Positions 36,943 through 48,500 of a DNA stretch of 64,000 nucleotides are shown one piece after another. Under the pieces are notes generated by a model. The model ran no database searches. It was not told where the DNA came from and saw only the letters and a list, made by a program, of their open reading frames with translations. The DNA is from Pseudisothecium myosuroides. Taxonomy: Eukaryota > Streptophyta > Bryopsida > Hypnales > Lembophyllaceae. Every line of letters begins with the position of its first letter. The first letter of the stretch is position 1. Position numbers and translations under genes: made by a program. The DNA is taken from contig OX637290.1 of the NCBI GenBank assembly GCA_951799445.1, forward strand, positions 31,552,987 to 31,616,986, in the 5' to 3' direction.

Positions 36943-37817
36943 ATTCAGGTGGAGCAGCAACCTCACAGCATCATGTGACACAATACTTGCACCTCCAGGA
37001 GTCCATGTACTATTTGAATCCTTTGATAGTCCAGTTGGCATTAAATGTTGCAATGTACGTTTACTGTTGGAAAATGGTATCACATAAATTTGAAGGTTCA
37101 CAAGAATCACCTACCTTACCTGTAAATGTACCATCCGGGCAGTGCAGGTTTGGCAAAAAAAGAAAGAAAAGAAATTTAGAGATAGATGCCAGAAATTATT
37201 TTTTCAAAAACAAAAATTTATGTGGGAGAAAAGAATCTTGTGAATATATTTCTATTTATTTATAAAGCATTTGCCTCAAAGATGGTCTGATCCTACCATT
37301 CACTTACAATACATACTTGTGTTTCTTTGTCTTTAGTGTCACAAGCACAAATACTACTCCCTCCGTCCCAAAATGATTTTTTTGAACTTAAATCTCTGCT
37401 TGGACTTGAATTTTGGCTTGCTTCATTCATTCCCATTGCAAATGCTCTCGGAATTGTTGCTACTCGCTACTCCTCTTCTTTCCACAACGCCACATCATTA
37501 TGGGATAGGGATAGTATTCGATATGCATAAACAAAAGTAAACAAAAAAATTAAAAAACTAGTGGATTGTCATTTGAGGTTTTCGGTGTTCCTTGAGAACT
37601 ACTTTGTTTAGGTCTAAATCCTTATAATTTCTCAAATCATAACATTAAAATGTGGGGTGGAAGTTTTTTTTTATCTCTCCTGAATCAAGGTTAGTTGTGG
37701 TTTGAAGGGGCAAAGACACATTTTTGTCAAACAAAACAACTAAGTTATGGTACTTCATTTATATTAGGGATTAGCTCACAATTGAGAAGTTTGAAGAATT
37801 TAGAAATATGACTGGTA
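36943..37817. other. Spacer with one orphan Stowaway end
   Basis: CTCCCTCCGTCCCAAAATG at 37357, a Stowaway-type terminus, has no matching right end nearby, so the element is broken or only one end survives. No gene recognised. Confidence 0.45.
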
Positions 37818-38053
37818 CAATACAACCTCTCTTAGTGCATACTCTGTTAGTGCATAATATACACTAAGAGAGATTGTACTTTGAAGCCTTTATCGCTGAA
37901 CAGTGGTTGGAGGCCTTGTAGTTAGAAGCCATGTGGTTGGAGGCCCTGTAGTTAGAAGCCACGTTAGGCAGTGAACATTACTGCACCTCTCCAAATGCAT
38001 AAACCTCTCTTAGTGTATAGTCCCAACACCTTGCACTAAGAGAGGTTCTATTG
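37818..38053. mobile_element. TA-flanked MITE, family L copy 1
   Basis: 236 bp flanked by TA. Left end CAATACAACCTCTCTTAGTG and right end inverted as CAATAGAACCTCTCTTAGTG, related to the Emigrant/pogo-like termini. Contains a short internal duplication around 'gtagttagaagcca'. Confidence 0.8.
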
Positions 38054-38639
38054 TATTTATATTTGTTCATGGATGTGATTTAACCATCTGGTTCTTCATG
38101 CAGGTGTCTTAAAAAAACCCTGCAGGATGGGACCCCTCAATGTAGTAGTGTTATTCTTGGGAATTTCAAAATTTCTCTTTGTTGGCGACAATAAAATCCA
38201 TCTTGTAGCCATTTTTGGATAGAAAACATTTTTCATCTACAAATAAGTACTTTATTCATTCAAATTTGATGATTTTATCTATACCTTATTGATTATCATC
38301 CATCATTTGGTGACAAAACAATTCCATTATTTTGGACCCAAAATTGAGTTTTGAAATAAAATCACTCTAAAATTCCACCTTCAGTAAAAAAACTAAAATG
38401 GTGTTATGCAGTTATCCCTCCCACATGTGATATCATTTGAAAGAGTTATACCTGGTGAGCATAAATGATGGATTATTGTACTCACTGCTAAACCCCCACT
38501 CAGTCCGATTCACACTCATTTCTTGGCATTACTTGATTGCATAATTCCATGAAATGAGGATTTATGAGTACTATATTTACATTGGATAACAAACTCTTGA
38601 AAGGACGTTGGAATTGAGAATTTGGGTTGTTCCCATTAA
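38054..38639. other. Spacer, nothing recognised
   Basis: No coding exon, RNA gene or element end could be supported here. Confidence 0.35.
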
Positions 38640-39476
38640 CCCCTAAATGCCTAAGACCTTTTTTAAGCTTCAAGGAATTTGCTTTAAATTGAACAAAAAG
38701 TCAACATTTTGATACAATAGAACCTCTCTAAACCAATAATTGTAGGCAAGTCTGATAAGATCGGCTTAAAGAGGTTTATTTGTTTGAGGAGGTTCATTTT
38801 TAGTCATAGCCTTTGTATTAAGGACAAGTCCAGGACCGGTCTAACAACATCAGCTTACAGAGGTTTATCAGCTTTAGAGGAACAAGTTAGGGAGGTTCTA
38901 CTGTAAGTTGTATCAATTTTTTTTGAATTATAATTGTATAAATCCAAACTAGACATGTTAGAGATCACATTGGAAAAACACACACAACAATATCACTTAT
39001 GGATTGAAAGATTATAATATTTGATCATGAAGGTGTTAAAATTGCAAAAGTAATTCGAAGTCTTCTAATTCTCTTTTTACATGTCAAATCTAAAAAGTTA
39101 GTCACCAAAAAAATATGAGGTTAAAGGACCTAATATGCATAATCCAAATCAATTTATGGTTTCTCAAAATATACTCTACATTTTTTTTAAATGAATATCT
39201 CATGTGATTTTTTCTCTACGATCTAGTCTATTTGAGGCTCATTTCTAAGAGCCCTCAACACTATGGAAGGTCAAGATTGCAAAGGACACCCTACACAAAA
39301 TCTTAAATAGAAAAATCATAATCAATCATTTTCAAGTTCAGATTTTTGATGCTAAAACTAAACTTCAAAAAGGAATTTTCAAAAATATAAACATCTAAAA
39401 ATAGCATTTTGGTTAGGTTTTATTTAACTTCAAAGTATTGTCAACACCAAAATTTGGTGCCTCAGGCATTTAGGGG
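38640..39476. mobile_element. TTAA-flanked MITE, family I, with nested pogo-like MITE
   Basis: 837 bp between TTAA 38636-38639 and TTAA 39477-39480. Ends CCCCTAAATGCCTAAG and, inverted, CCCCTAAATGCCTGAG. The interior is unlike families A and B. It contains the 189-bp insertion 38715-38903. Confidence 0.86.
38715..38903. mobile_element. Emigrant/pogo-like MITE, copy 2
   Basis: 189 bp flanked by TA (38713-38714, 38904-38905). Ends CAATAGAACCTCTCTAAAC and, inverted, CAGTAGAACCTCCCTAAC; body shares 'aggtttat' and 'gtccaggaccggtct' with copies 1 and 3. Confidence 0.84.
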
Positions 39477-39484
39477 TTAATCCT

Positions 39485-39860
39485 TTACCCCACCCTAGGG
39501 GACCAATTTGAAGTGGTGTAGCTGTTGCATCCAACGTCCAAATTTAATAAAACTTGTTGGAAAATTTGCGCTCTTTTTTCTAGTTTGGATGATAAATTTT
39601 CAAGTCAATCCAATTTTTTTTGAAAGCCATTCAAAGTTCACAGGTTCAATTTGAGTTCACTAAACTGCATTTTGATTGCTGCAATTTTTGGGGCTTGTAT
39701 TTCCTTCATCTAATGTTCGTCTTCAATAAAATTTATTGGTTTATGTTTTCCTTAATGTCTAGTTAGTGTGGTAAAATTTTCAATCAATTCATGTCAATCC
39801 AAGTTGTTTTGAACAATTTAAAACTCAAAATTTGGACATTTTAATTTTGTGGAGTTTGCA
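39485..39860 (-). mobile_element. Family B fragment
   Basis: Starts at a decayed terminus (ttaccccaccctagggg) immediately after the TTAA of family I and follows family B in reverse ('aataaaacttgttggaaa', 'gggcttgtatttccttcatc'). The far end is missing; the sequence becomes unrecognisable after about 39860. Confidence 0.65.
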
Positions 39861-40502
39861 AGCAATGAAGGCAAAAAAACATATGAAGTCATTCATTGTA
39901 TACAATTAAATTTTAAAAAAAATAAAAACAAAAAAATAGGAAACATATTGCTCTTTAGAACACTTTCATCTTTGGGATTGACAATTCTCATATTCTTGTC
40001 AAAGTTATTGCATTTGACCTTCAAAGTTGGCTTGTAGTATGGAAAATTACCACTATTTATCCAAATGTTTTTCACTTTTTTTGGGGGTTGCTTGAATGAA
40101 CTTTTAGTGAACAATGGTGTTGAACATTTCTTCATAGGAGTATTTTTTTACTTTTCTAAATAAGAAGATGCCTAATTCACAAATCACTATGATTGTAGTA
40201 TATTTTGGCAATTTCTAATTCCTTATCCTTGATCAAAATTTGAATATAAAATCAATCTTTTTGAATTTTAGCCCAACTCATCAAATGAATCTCATCAAAT
40301 CTAGTTTCAACTCCAATTTGATTATTTGAAAAATTCCTAAAAGTAAATATTTCATTGCAATTTGAACTTTAGGCCTACAACCATAATTGGCTTATTTCTA
40401 ACTTTGAAAAGATACAATAACTTGATTTTCACATGATGCTCTATTATACTGTACTCAAATATTTGGGTTGGCATTTCATGTTGAATGTTTAATTTAAGTT
40501 GG
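39861..40502. other. AT-rich spacer, no gene recognised
   Basis: Some pieces near 39980-40080 may be the remote decayed end of the family B fragment. No coding signal. Confidence 0.35.
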
Positions 40503-40506
40503 TTAA

Positions 40507-41073
40507 CCCCTAAAGGACCGGAGGGATGTTCAGATTTCCAAAATTGTGAAGATCTATTATAAAATGCAACTTAGAAGAATATTTTAATGATGACTCTCAA
40601 ACAATAGTTGTAAAATGCTATTTATAGATCACATCTATAAGGTTAGATCAACAAAAATACATACCAATATTTTTCAATAAAATTTGAAGCCAAGAATTGG
40701 AAATTCCTTCTAAAATCAATTGTAGATTGAATATTTATGATTTTTAAAAGATTTCTTTTCTATAAGTTTAAAATATTGAGTTCTAATTATAATGATTTTT
40801 GAAGATTTTTATTTGATTTTTTGATTCAAGTCATTTTTGAAGGGTCATTTTTGAACTGATATAGTTACTTTTTCAGGCTAGACCTCCCGATACCTTTTGA
40901 ATTATAGAATATTTACAAAGCAAAATCTTGATAATTTGAACCGTACAAATGTTAAAGAACTGTTATAAGAATCTTGAAAAAAAAATGATGGATGAAAAAA
41001 CGCATTTTGGTGAGTTTGGGACGTGTTTCCGTTCATTCATTGTTCAAAATCTGCACTCATGGTCCTTTAGGGG
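40507..41073. mobile_element. TTAA-flanked MITE, family J
   Basis: 567 bp between TTAA 40503-40506 and TTAA 41074-41077. Ends CCCCTAAAGGACCGGAG and, inverted, CCCCTAAAGGACCATGAG. The ends match family A but the interior does not, so it is either a separate family or a deletion derivative filled with other sequence. Confidence 0.85.
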
Positions 41074-41077
41074 TTAA

Positions 41078-41833
41078 AGTAAGTTCAACAAATGCTAAAG
41101 GTCAGAATTAATTGCAACTTGTTTGCAAAAGTGTCCCATCTAGATTCTTACCTAAAATGTGCATCTCTGTACATGAGAGCCTTGCATTGATTTTAGGAAC
41201 ATCTATTTTCAATACTTTGAAAATTTACAATTTATTCAAACAAAGTCCCAAAAATACATTCTTAGAGAATTTAGAACTCTCTTTTGACTATCACCAATCC
41301 CAACCAAGGATTTTACAGTTCAATAACTTTTATAGGAACCATACTCACAAACCTTTATAGGGATACATTTTGGTAGTGTTACCTTTAGACATGAATCAAG
41401 TCAACAACCAATGTTGCCTTATTGAGGCCAAAGGAATGTTGTTACCTAAAGAGTATAAGGTAGAAATACCGGCTCTTTCCACCCCCCCCCGACATGATGG
41501 CTTTATAGGGCGACCTATTGTCAACAAGAGTTGAATGCACCGTTCATTGAAAAAGATTCTCTGTTTGTATCTTTTGGTCCACTTATCTCTCTTTCCTCCT
41601 TGCTTAGGGAGAAGTACCAAAGCTAACCATAATAGGTGAGTCTATCAGATCGAAATGGGTCCAAATGAAACATCCACATTTATATTGAATAAAATATTAA
41701 TTCTTGGGATTTTTTTGGGGTGCATTCTTCCTCATCCTTGTGTTTGCACACATTGACATTGAGCTCAATTTCTCAATGAATTTCCCATATCCTACAGGGC
41801 TGAACTGAAATGCTTAAGTTATTGGAAATAGTG
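41078..41833. other. Spacer, no gene recognised
   Basis: A run of ten C lies at about 41480. Frames at 41112-41360 and 41396-41620 show no domain. Nothing else supported. Confidence 0.35.
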
Positions 41834-42155
41834 AGGTAAGGTAGGAGTTTGTAAAATGGAGCAGGCATTAAAAGCAAACATGACTCAGAGGTACATTTTG
41901 CTTTCTTCAATGTACCACCTATGCACATTTCAGGAGGTGGTTGCTTTTGATGACCACAAATGACCACTTTTTTCCAACTTCAATTTTCTTAAACTAATTC
42001 CACAAAGGTCCAAAAAATATGAAACGACTTGGGTTAGATTTCAATTCCACTTTTCTTTCAAGGAAAATTTACTGGAAAATATTTCAAGATGTTTTACCTC
42101 CCCAAAATTCAGTTTCAGCACTTAGATGCTCCATTTCTGGACCTCCTACCTTACC
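41834..42155. mobile_element. Family H-related MITE with GGTAAGGTAGGAG ends
   Basis: About 320 bp; left end ggtaaggtaggagtttgta and right end inverted as ggtaaggtaggaggtccaga. Interior block 'ccaaaaaatatgaaac' is the reverse of that at 24.3 and 30.2 kb. Confidence 0.72.
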
Positions 42156-42349
42156 TCTACCTTATGTACAGCACTGTACATTACATTACCATAAGCTTGC
42201 TGCAAACCAATGGCAAAGCGCCATGTGCAAGGCCACAATCAGTTACGCAGTGGAAGAGTGGATTCAATTAATACAAACCCTGCATTCAGTCCAACGATGT
42301 CAGATGAGGCAACCCCATCCAGGTTTTGTCCAGCAGACAGAGAAGTTAG

Positions 42350-42780
42350 AGTAACCGACTCATTTCCAACTAAGTTACTTAACCCTTGAACGCCGGACTG
42401 GTGACCGTGGAAATCAGCTCTTTTCCAACCGTGTGACATCATCTACTATAAAAAATTCAAAAGTGCGCAGTGGAGGTCAAACTACTGTGCAAGGTCTCCC
42501 CTTTTTGTACAAAATTATAACGATGAACAATTGCAATTCTGTCCTACATGCAAAGATTCTTTGTCATTCATCGGCCAGAAAATGGCCGCCGCGTCGTTCA
42601 AGGGTTAAGCAATAATGCATATTTGTATTTGGATCGCAGGTTTTTTGAGTGCGGAATTTTTCCCGTGTACAGAAATAGAGTTTGGAAGGATTGCATATTT
42701 TTCCAGAATTTTATTACACAAAATGTAATTACTATGAAATTTTTTAGTGGAAGATTTTCTTTGACATGTAATGGTGATAT
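42350..42780. repeat. Family G repeat, copy with TTAA insertion
   Basis: Parallels 24085-24540 on both sides of the 222-bp insert at 42383 ('aaccgactcatttcc' before, 'gcaataatgcatat' after). Continues with 'gaaatagagtttggaagg', also seen reversed at about 44930. Confidence 0.78.
42383..42604. mobile_element. TTAA-flanked MITE, family K, with empty-site proof
   Basis: 222 bp between TTAA 42379-42382 and TTAA 42605-42608. Ends CCCTTGAACGCCGG and, inverted, CCCTTGAACGACGC. The host repeat at 24.1 kb has a single TTAA at the same point. A related end stands at 53977. No coding capacity. Confidence 0.92.
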
Positions 42781-42985
42781 AGTAGAACCTCTCTTAGTGC
42801 ATAGTGTTGGGATTATGCACTAAGAGAGGTTTATGCATTTGGAGAGGTGCAGTATTGTTCATTGTCTAACGTAGCTTCTAATTACAAGGCCTCCAACCAC
42901 TGTTCACCAATAAAGGCTTCAAAGTACAATCTCTCTTAGTGCATATTATGCACTAACAGAGTATGCACTAAGAGAGGTTCTATTG
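42781..42985. mobile_element. TA-flanked MITE, family L copy 2
   Basis: About 205 bp flanked by TA. Ends AGTAGAACCTCTCTTAGTGC and, inverted, CAATAGAACCTCTCTTAGTG. Outer flanks 'aatggtgata' and 'gacttttctatttctga' are contiguous in the family E copy at 25361-25390. Confidence 0.82.
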
Positions 42986-43735
42986 TATAGACTTTTCTAT
43001 TTCTGATCATAAACTGATTGTAAAGTCAACCAAGGACTAGTTGCAACATTGAGAGCCTTGCAGCAAATCATAATGCGCCACAACTGCTTCAGGAATTGAG
43101 CCACAACTTCACGGAAAGATAGCAGCCTATAGATTGGAAATGGAGTGTGTGTGTGTGTGATCAAAAATGGTTGGCTCTTCCAAATGCGCAAAACCACCAT
43201 CATCACTCTGGATACATTTTCCACATCAATATGTTAATATTTGGAAGAAATGATTTCAAAATCTCTACCAATTTTTTTTGACCCTTCATAACTTTTGCAT
43301 ACAATATTCAAATATTACATTCTTTAGTGCTTTGGAACCTCCTTTTCACTTGCCAAGAAGAAATTACCACAATGGTAATTATGCACAATAGCAAAAAGGC
43401 AATGGTTTTGGGGGTATCCACCTTGTTCTTACTTGCATCCCAATATGCCAAGGTCAAAAGTTTCACCTCATCTTTGAACTTTAAATCTATAATAACAGAG
43501 TGTTTATTTTCTAATATTAGACTAATATGATAAGAAAATTTGCACCATGAGTTCTACACTAAATTATAACTTCTTTGAAAGAAGTTTTCATGTTTTTTGA
43601 ATGTCACTCTCCCTTAATATGAATTGTTTTACTGTTTTAAAAAAAATATCACAATAATTTCAAATTTGCACAAAAAATATACAAGATTTTTAGAATTAGT
43701 AGAAGACATATAATCGCATTTATGAAAAATAAATA
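42986..43735. repeat. Family E and reversed family C pieces
   Basis: 42990-43140 matches family E; a (GT)n run lies at 43147-43160; 43260-43380 is family C reversed ('cataacttttgcatacaata', 'ggaacctccttttcacttg'). No gene. Confidence 0.55.
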
Positions 43736-44162
43736 CTCCCGTTGTCTCGAAATAAATACATGGTTTCTTGAAAAAGGTTAAACTAAAGCATAAAATGTTT
43801 TTATTTGCACGGGAATGTATAGGCACCAAAATTGTCAATTTTTCCCTATTTTGCAACTAGTTCCAGTGCAATGAATTCCAATCAATCTACTGCCTACTCT
43901 GGTGCAGTGAATTTCGGGAAGATCATGTGCATTCAACTACAAGGATTTTCCTTGATTCAACTTAGAAGATTTGGTGTTAGTCAACTTCAATTAGTTGTTG
44001 TCAATGAACTTTAATAAGCTCCTATTATGAAATTGCTATTAGAATTTGTAATTCAATTGCAATCAACTCTTGCATTTCATTTCCATGAACCATTGAACCA
44101 TTAAATTTAATTTGGGACAAGAAATATTTGGAAACCACAAATCTCTTTTGAGACAAAAGGAG
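43736..44162. mobile_element. Stowaway-like MITE related to 18145-18725
   Basis: 427 bp; left end CTCCCGTTGTCTCGAAATAA after TA, right end inverted as CTCCTTTTGTCTCAAAAG. Shares 'tcgaaataaat' and 'ggtttc' with the element at 18.1 kb. The right TA has become CA. Confidence 0.72.
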
Positions 44163-45052
44163 CACAAGAAATCATATTTAAACTGGTAAGTAGCTATTGA
44201 TAAGTGGCTATTGAACCCCAAAGGTTCTCATTTGTTCCTTCAACTTTATTTTTGTCTTGACTTCATTTTATAATTTTCATATGAGCTTCAATTTTAGCCA
44301 CGGGGTCACAAAAGCACCCTATGGTTACAAAGTGAACCCTATATATGTCAATACAAAAATTCAAAAGGTCACTTCAAAAATAAGCTAAACAAGTTTCCAC
44401 CTAAAGATCATCATTGCAATAAGAGGTCAAAGTTCAATTTTGTATATTCATGTGTAGGCTATTAATTGGCCTTGAAATCAAGTGTTCAATGAATGTAATG
44501 TGGTGTATAGATTTTCCTTCTTATTTGAACTTCATAGATCATATCCATCAATACCACATTTCAACTATCCTAAACTCTAAGTTTTGTCCCATACCTTTGG
44601 ATCATATAAGGGAGCCGACCCCTTTCTAACCAAACATCTATTTTTGCTATATAGACTGCTATCTTTTTACTTAGTAGGAGGCGTACAATAATTAATTACG
44701 ACATGGTTCCCAATGCAGTTGTGGCACATTCTGATTGGCTACAAGCCTTTCACTGATATTGATATTTGATATTGCAACCAACCCTTAGTGGATTTGCAAC
44801 CTACCCTTGCTTGGAAATAGCAAGGTCTACATAACAAGTATAGGTCAAATAGAATCTTTAGCAAAAAAATTCATAATAATTATGTTTTGAGAAATAAAGA
44901 TCTGGAAAATTATGGGAACCTTCCAAACTCTATTTCTACATACGGGAAATTCCTCCCTAGAAAAAACTCTCCCTTACAGATTTGCATAATTGCTTATTTG
45001 ATTGGAAAGGGGTCAGCTCTTTTAGGGATTTTAAAAGTTTACATTAGTAATA
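44163..45052. repeat. Spacer plus reversed family E/G repeats
   Basis: 44163-44630 shows nothing recognisable. 44640-45030 carries family E/G blocks in reverse ('tggaaatagcaag', 'ataattgcttatttgattgg'). No gene. Confidence 0.45.
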
Positions 45053-45236
45053 CAATAGAACCTCTCTAAACTGATAGGTCCCGGACCAGTCTGACAGATT
45101 GATTTATAAAGGTTTATTGGCTTCTGGAGAGTCATTTTTAGTCACAACCTATGTGGCCCAGTCCCGGACCGGTCTGACAGATTGGTTTACGGAGGTTTAT
45201 CTGCTTATAGAGGAACGACTTAGGGAGGTTCTACTG
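45053..45236. mobile_element. Emigrant/pogo-like MITE, copy 3
   Basis: 184 bp flanked by TA (45051-45052, 45237-45238). Ends CAATAGAACCTCTCTAAACT and, inverted, CAGTAGAACCTCCCTAAG. Contains two copies of a 'cccggaccggtctgacag'-like block in direct orientation, as copy 1 does. Confidence 0.86.
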
Positions 45237-45553
45237 TACTCGTTTGAACAGGACTACTACTGAGCTCTGCAAGGTGTTAAATGCATCAGAGTTGATTGTT
45301 TTTTTTAATCTACCAGAGCCCAAATTCAATGACCCTGCCCACTTTCCAAAGGACATGAGTTACGATGTATCCACCCCTGCCTGCCCAACTCCTCAACTAA
45401 CACCAACAATAACACGTAAACATCTCACCTACAGTAGATGACAGATGGTGACACTCCTTTAAAATTTAAACATGACTCACACCTCAGTCACAGGAGTGGT
45501 CTGTTTGCACTTGTTTTGTATATTTCAGAAGCATTTTCTAATCAGTGAATTAT

Positions 45554-48500
45554 CTAATAAAGAAGATGCTCAAAAACGGGATCAACGTTTCCACCCCACT
45601 TCTCATGATAGAGACTCAAAAGATGTTCTGCAGGAGTCACGCCTGCAATAAAACTCCGCATATTTAGAAACATAATCATAGTCATCTATAACAGCAAATG
45701 TAATTGCTCCTTGCCTACCAAATTATCAGCTTGAGATCACACAAAACATTCTGGAACACATCATGTCAGATCCAATCTACTGTTGAGTCGTTAGTGAGGG
45801 AGTAGAAGAGGAGCAAATATTGAAGTCAATGGTAAAAATGGTCTCCTAAAAAGAATATTTGATCAACAATACCATTGTCCAAGGGACCAAGACTGCGGGT
45901 TCAAGAAAGTTATGCATTGAGAAAAATAAAGATATACCTGTACTCACAGTCTCCTCGATGTCTTTTAAGAAACCAACCTCGTTGAGGCCTCGTCGACTCA
46001 ATCCACCCTGCTTTCCCAGAAAAGTTTTAGAAAGAGATTTCCACAGCACATCAATTCTTGTCGAAGGGTTACTGGGATTATATCACAAACCCATACCTAT
46101 TAACTACTTATGAGAGTCGGCTTTATTTACGTGTTATAATAAATAGCCAAAATACACAGGTATGAGATGGAACAAATCACTTTGTAACGAAGTCAATACC
46201 TTCGCAAGCTTGAAGATATCCTGTGCCACATGCTTCAGGAGTCCATCCCTAAAGGGAACGTTTAGACCCAACTTTGGAACCTGACAAAGTTCAAACTTAT
46301 CAGATGGTAGTTGTAACCTCATCGATATTGAAAAATAAATGTTAGCAAAACATTAAGGCGAAAAGGATCAAGTGCCCTGCTTTCATAGCTCTCGTCAAAA
46401 TAGTTAATTCACTAAACTACCAATTAATTGATTTTTTAAGAATAGAAATAAAACACTAACCTTTTCGCGGAGCATCGCTCGCTCCCTCTCAGTCCAGTCG
46501 CTAATGATGTCCAAAGCACCTTGAAGCGATTCCTCATCATACAACAAGCCTGTCTAAAAATGACAAACAGACAAGGATAAGAAAACAAAGAACAAACCTT
46601 ACAAGTACTCGTCTTGAACACGCTGCATCGAATTTCATCGAATTTTTACTTGTACTCGTCCGACTTTCATCGAATTCACGTTGAGTAATACATTTAACTA
46701 GCACCTCCAAGTTTCTATTGATAACAATACAGATGCCAACGTACCCAGAAAGCAGGTAAAGCACACAATCGTCGCCATGGACCACCATCAGCCCCCCTCA
46801 TCTCCAAGTAGCGTTTCAGTCTCACCTGCAGCACATGATGTTCGGTCAATGAGGGTCTACATATCGTAGTATCAATCAAGGTCAACATACTAGATGAGTA
46901 CCAATTCAGACAAAATAAACAAGAGCCAGTTACAGAGGTGCAATGACTGACAATGTAAATATCGCATACGCAATTTTACTAATCTGAAACTGAAATGGTT
47001 CTTTTACTTGCTACGATAATCAAATGACAAGACAACAACCTCGGGAAAGATGGTTGTTAAGTGATTTTCCCAATCGCTCAATGTTGGCTTCTCCCCAGGT
47101 AAAACAGGTAACTTCCCAGCCAGAAAATCCTGCAGAGTACAAGAAACGGTTCAACAACAAGCGTTGAGACCCAAATACTCAAAATTCTGTGGCGTCAGTC
47201 CAACTTGTGCAAACTTCAGGACACTAAATGGAACTCCAAGAGCCACAACATTGTGCAGCACATGAGTTTATAAAACACGACCAAGAGGTAAATTGATAAA
47301 GACTGGACGCCAGACAATTTCAACAGTAGTTCGAACAGTTTTACCCTAAATGATAGCCCAGTACAATCAATGTACTGACTGTTTCGATACACGAAGTACA
47401 TGGGCACATCTAGTGCATATTCGACATACTTCTCAAACCTGCAAGACAGTAGCTCTTGAATAAGAAATGGGGCATAAGGTAATAGTTGCACTCAGCCCAA
47501 AATCCGCTCACTCAAATTGTCGAATGAAAAATATCAGAATCTAAAGTTTTAATGCAATGGATTAATCTTCCCAAGAAAACTTCAAATAAAAATAAATAAA
47601 AATTCAGGTCCAGATCTGTGCTCACCCAAAACCATCTTCAAAAACAAACGGCAAGTCTCCCGACCGGTTCTTGTCCACATCGGTCCATATGTGACTGCAA
47701 TAAAAACGAACTCAGTTGTCAATTTGCGAAATTAACATTATAAAGCGACTCAAACGTCTTCCATTTGCTTATGAAACAAGGGCTTAATATTAGTCGGCAG
47801 GGTACTGGTTTTACAAAGTAGACAACGGCGAACTACTCTTACCTTCTGAAACTTAAGAAGCCATTTGGCTTCCCTTCGGTAAAAGGAGAGTTCGCAAAAA
47901 GGGCAGTTGCAATCTGTCAGGGGAACACTTAAATTTAATAAGGCTTAGAAATATATAATAGCATCTCAAGCAAACGCGTGACAATAGTATAAATTCAACC
48001 CAGTTTCCCCAAACGAACAACTTCGGATCGTGCGAAAACCATCAACACATGCAAGAAACAAAGACTCGAACATTTTGGACAGAAAAAGTCATGGAAACCC
48101 TGATACTTACAGGTTGCAGGGCAAGACCCACGCGAAACTTCTTAACCATGTCTTCCTCTGAATCAAAGTCCAGGTTGACCTGCACATGAGTTTAAGCTCA
48201 AGTGGGCCATCATCAACAGTACCAGGAGGGCTAAAGACAGGGTATCATAATATCAAAATCAGGAATATGAGGAAATGACTGTCAATTGCGAGATTTGAAG
48301 TGCCATGACTACAGAGGAAAAGAAGGTGTTGCAAGTTCACCTGTACTGTGCAAGTGCGAAACATCATATCCAGACCAAGCGAGCCAACTTTTGGCATGTA
48401 ATTCCGCATTATCTCATACCTGCCCTGTTTCAATCATTGCAGAATGTTCACTAACGATCCAAAAAGGCAAGTAGGATATTACCCCTCCAGACTCTCTTGC

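Noticed and set aside
37357..37530. Complete Stowaway element starting at CTCCCTCCGTCCC
   Set aside because: No inverted partner end was found within several kilobases, so only an orphan terminus is recorded.
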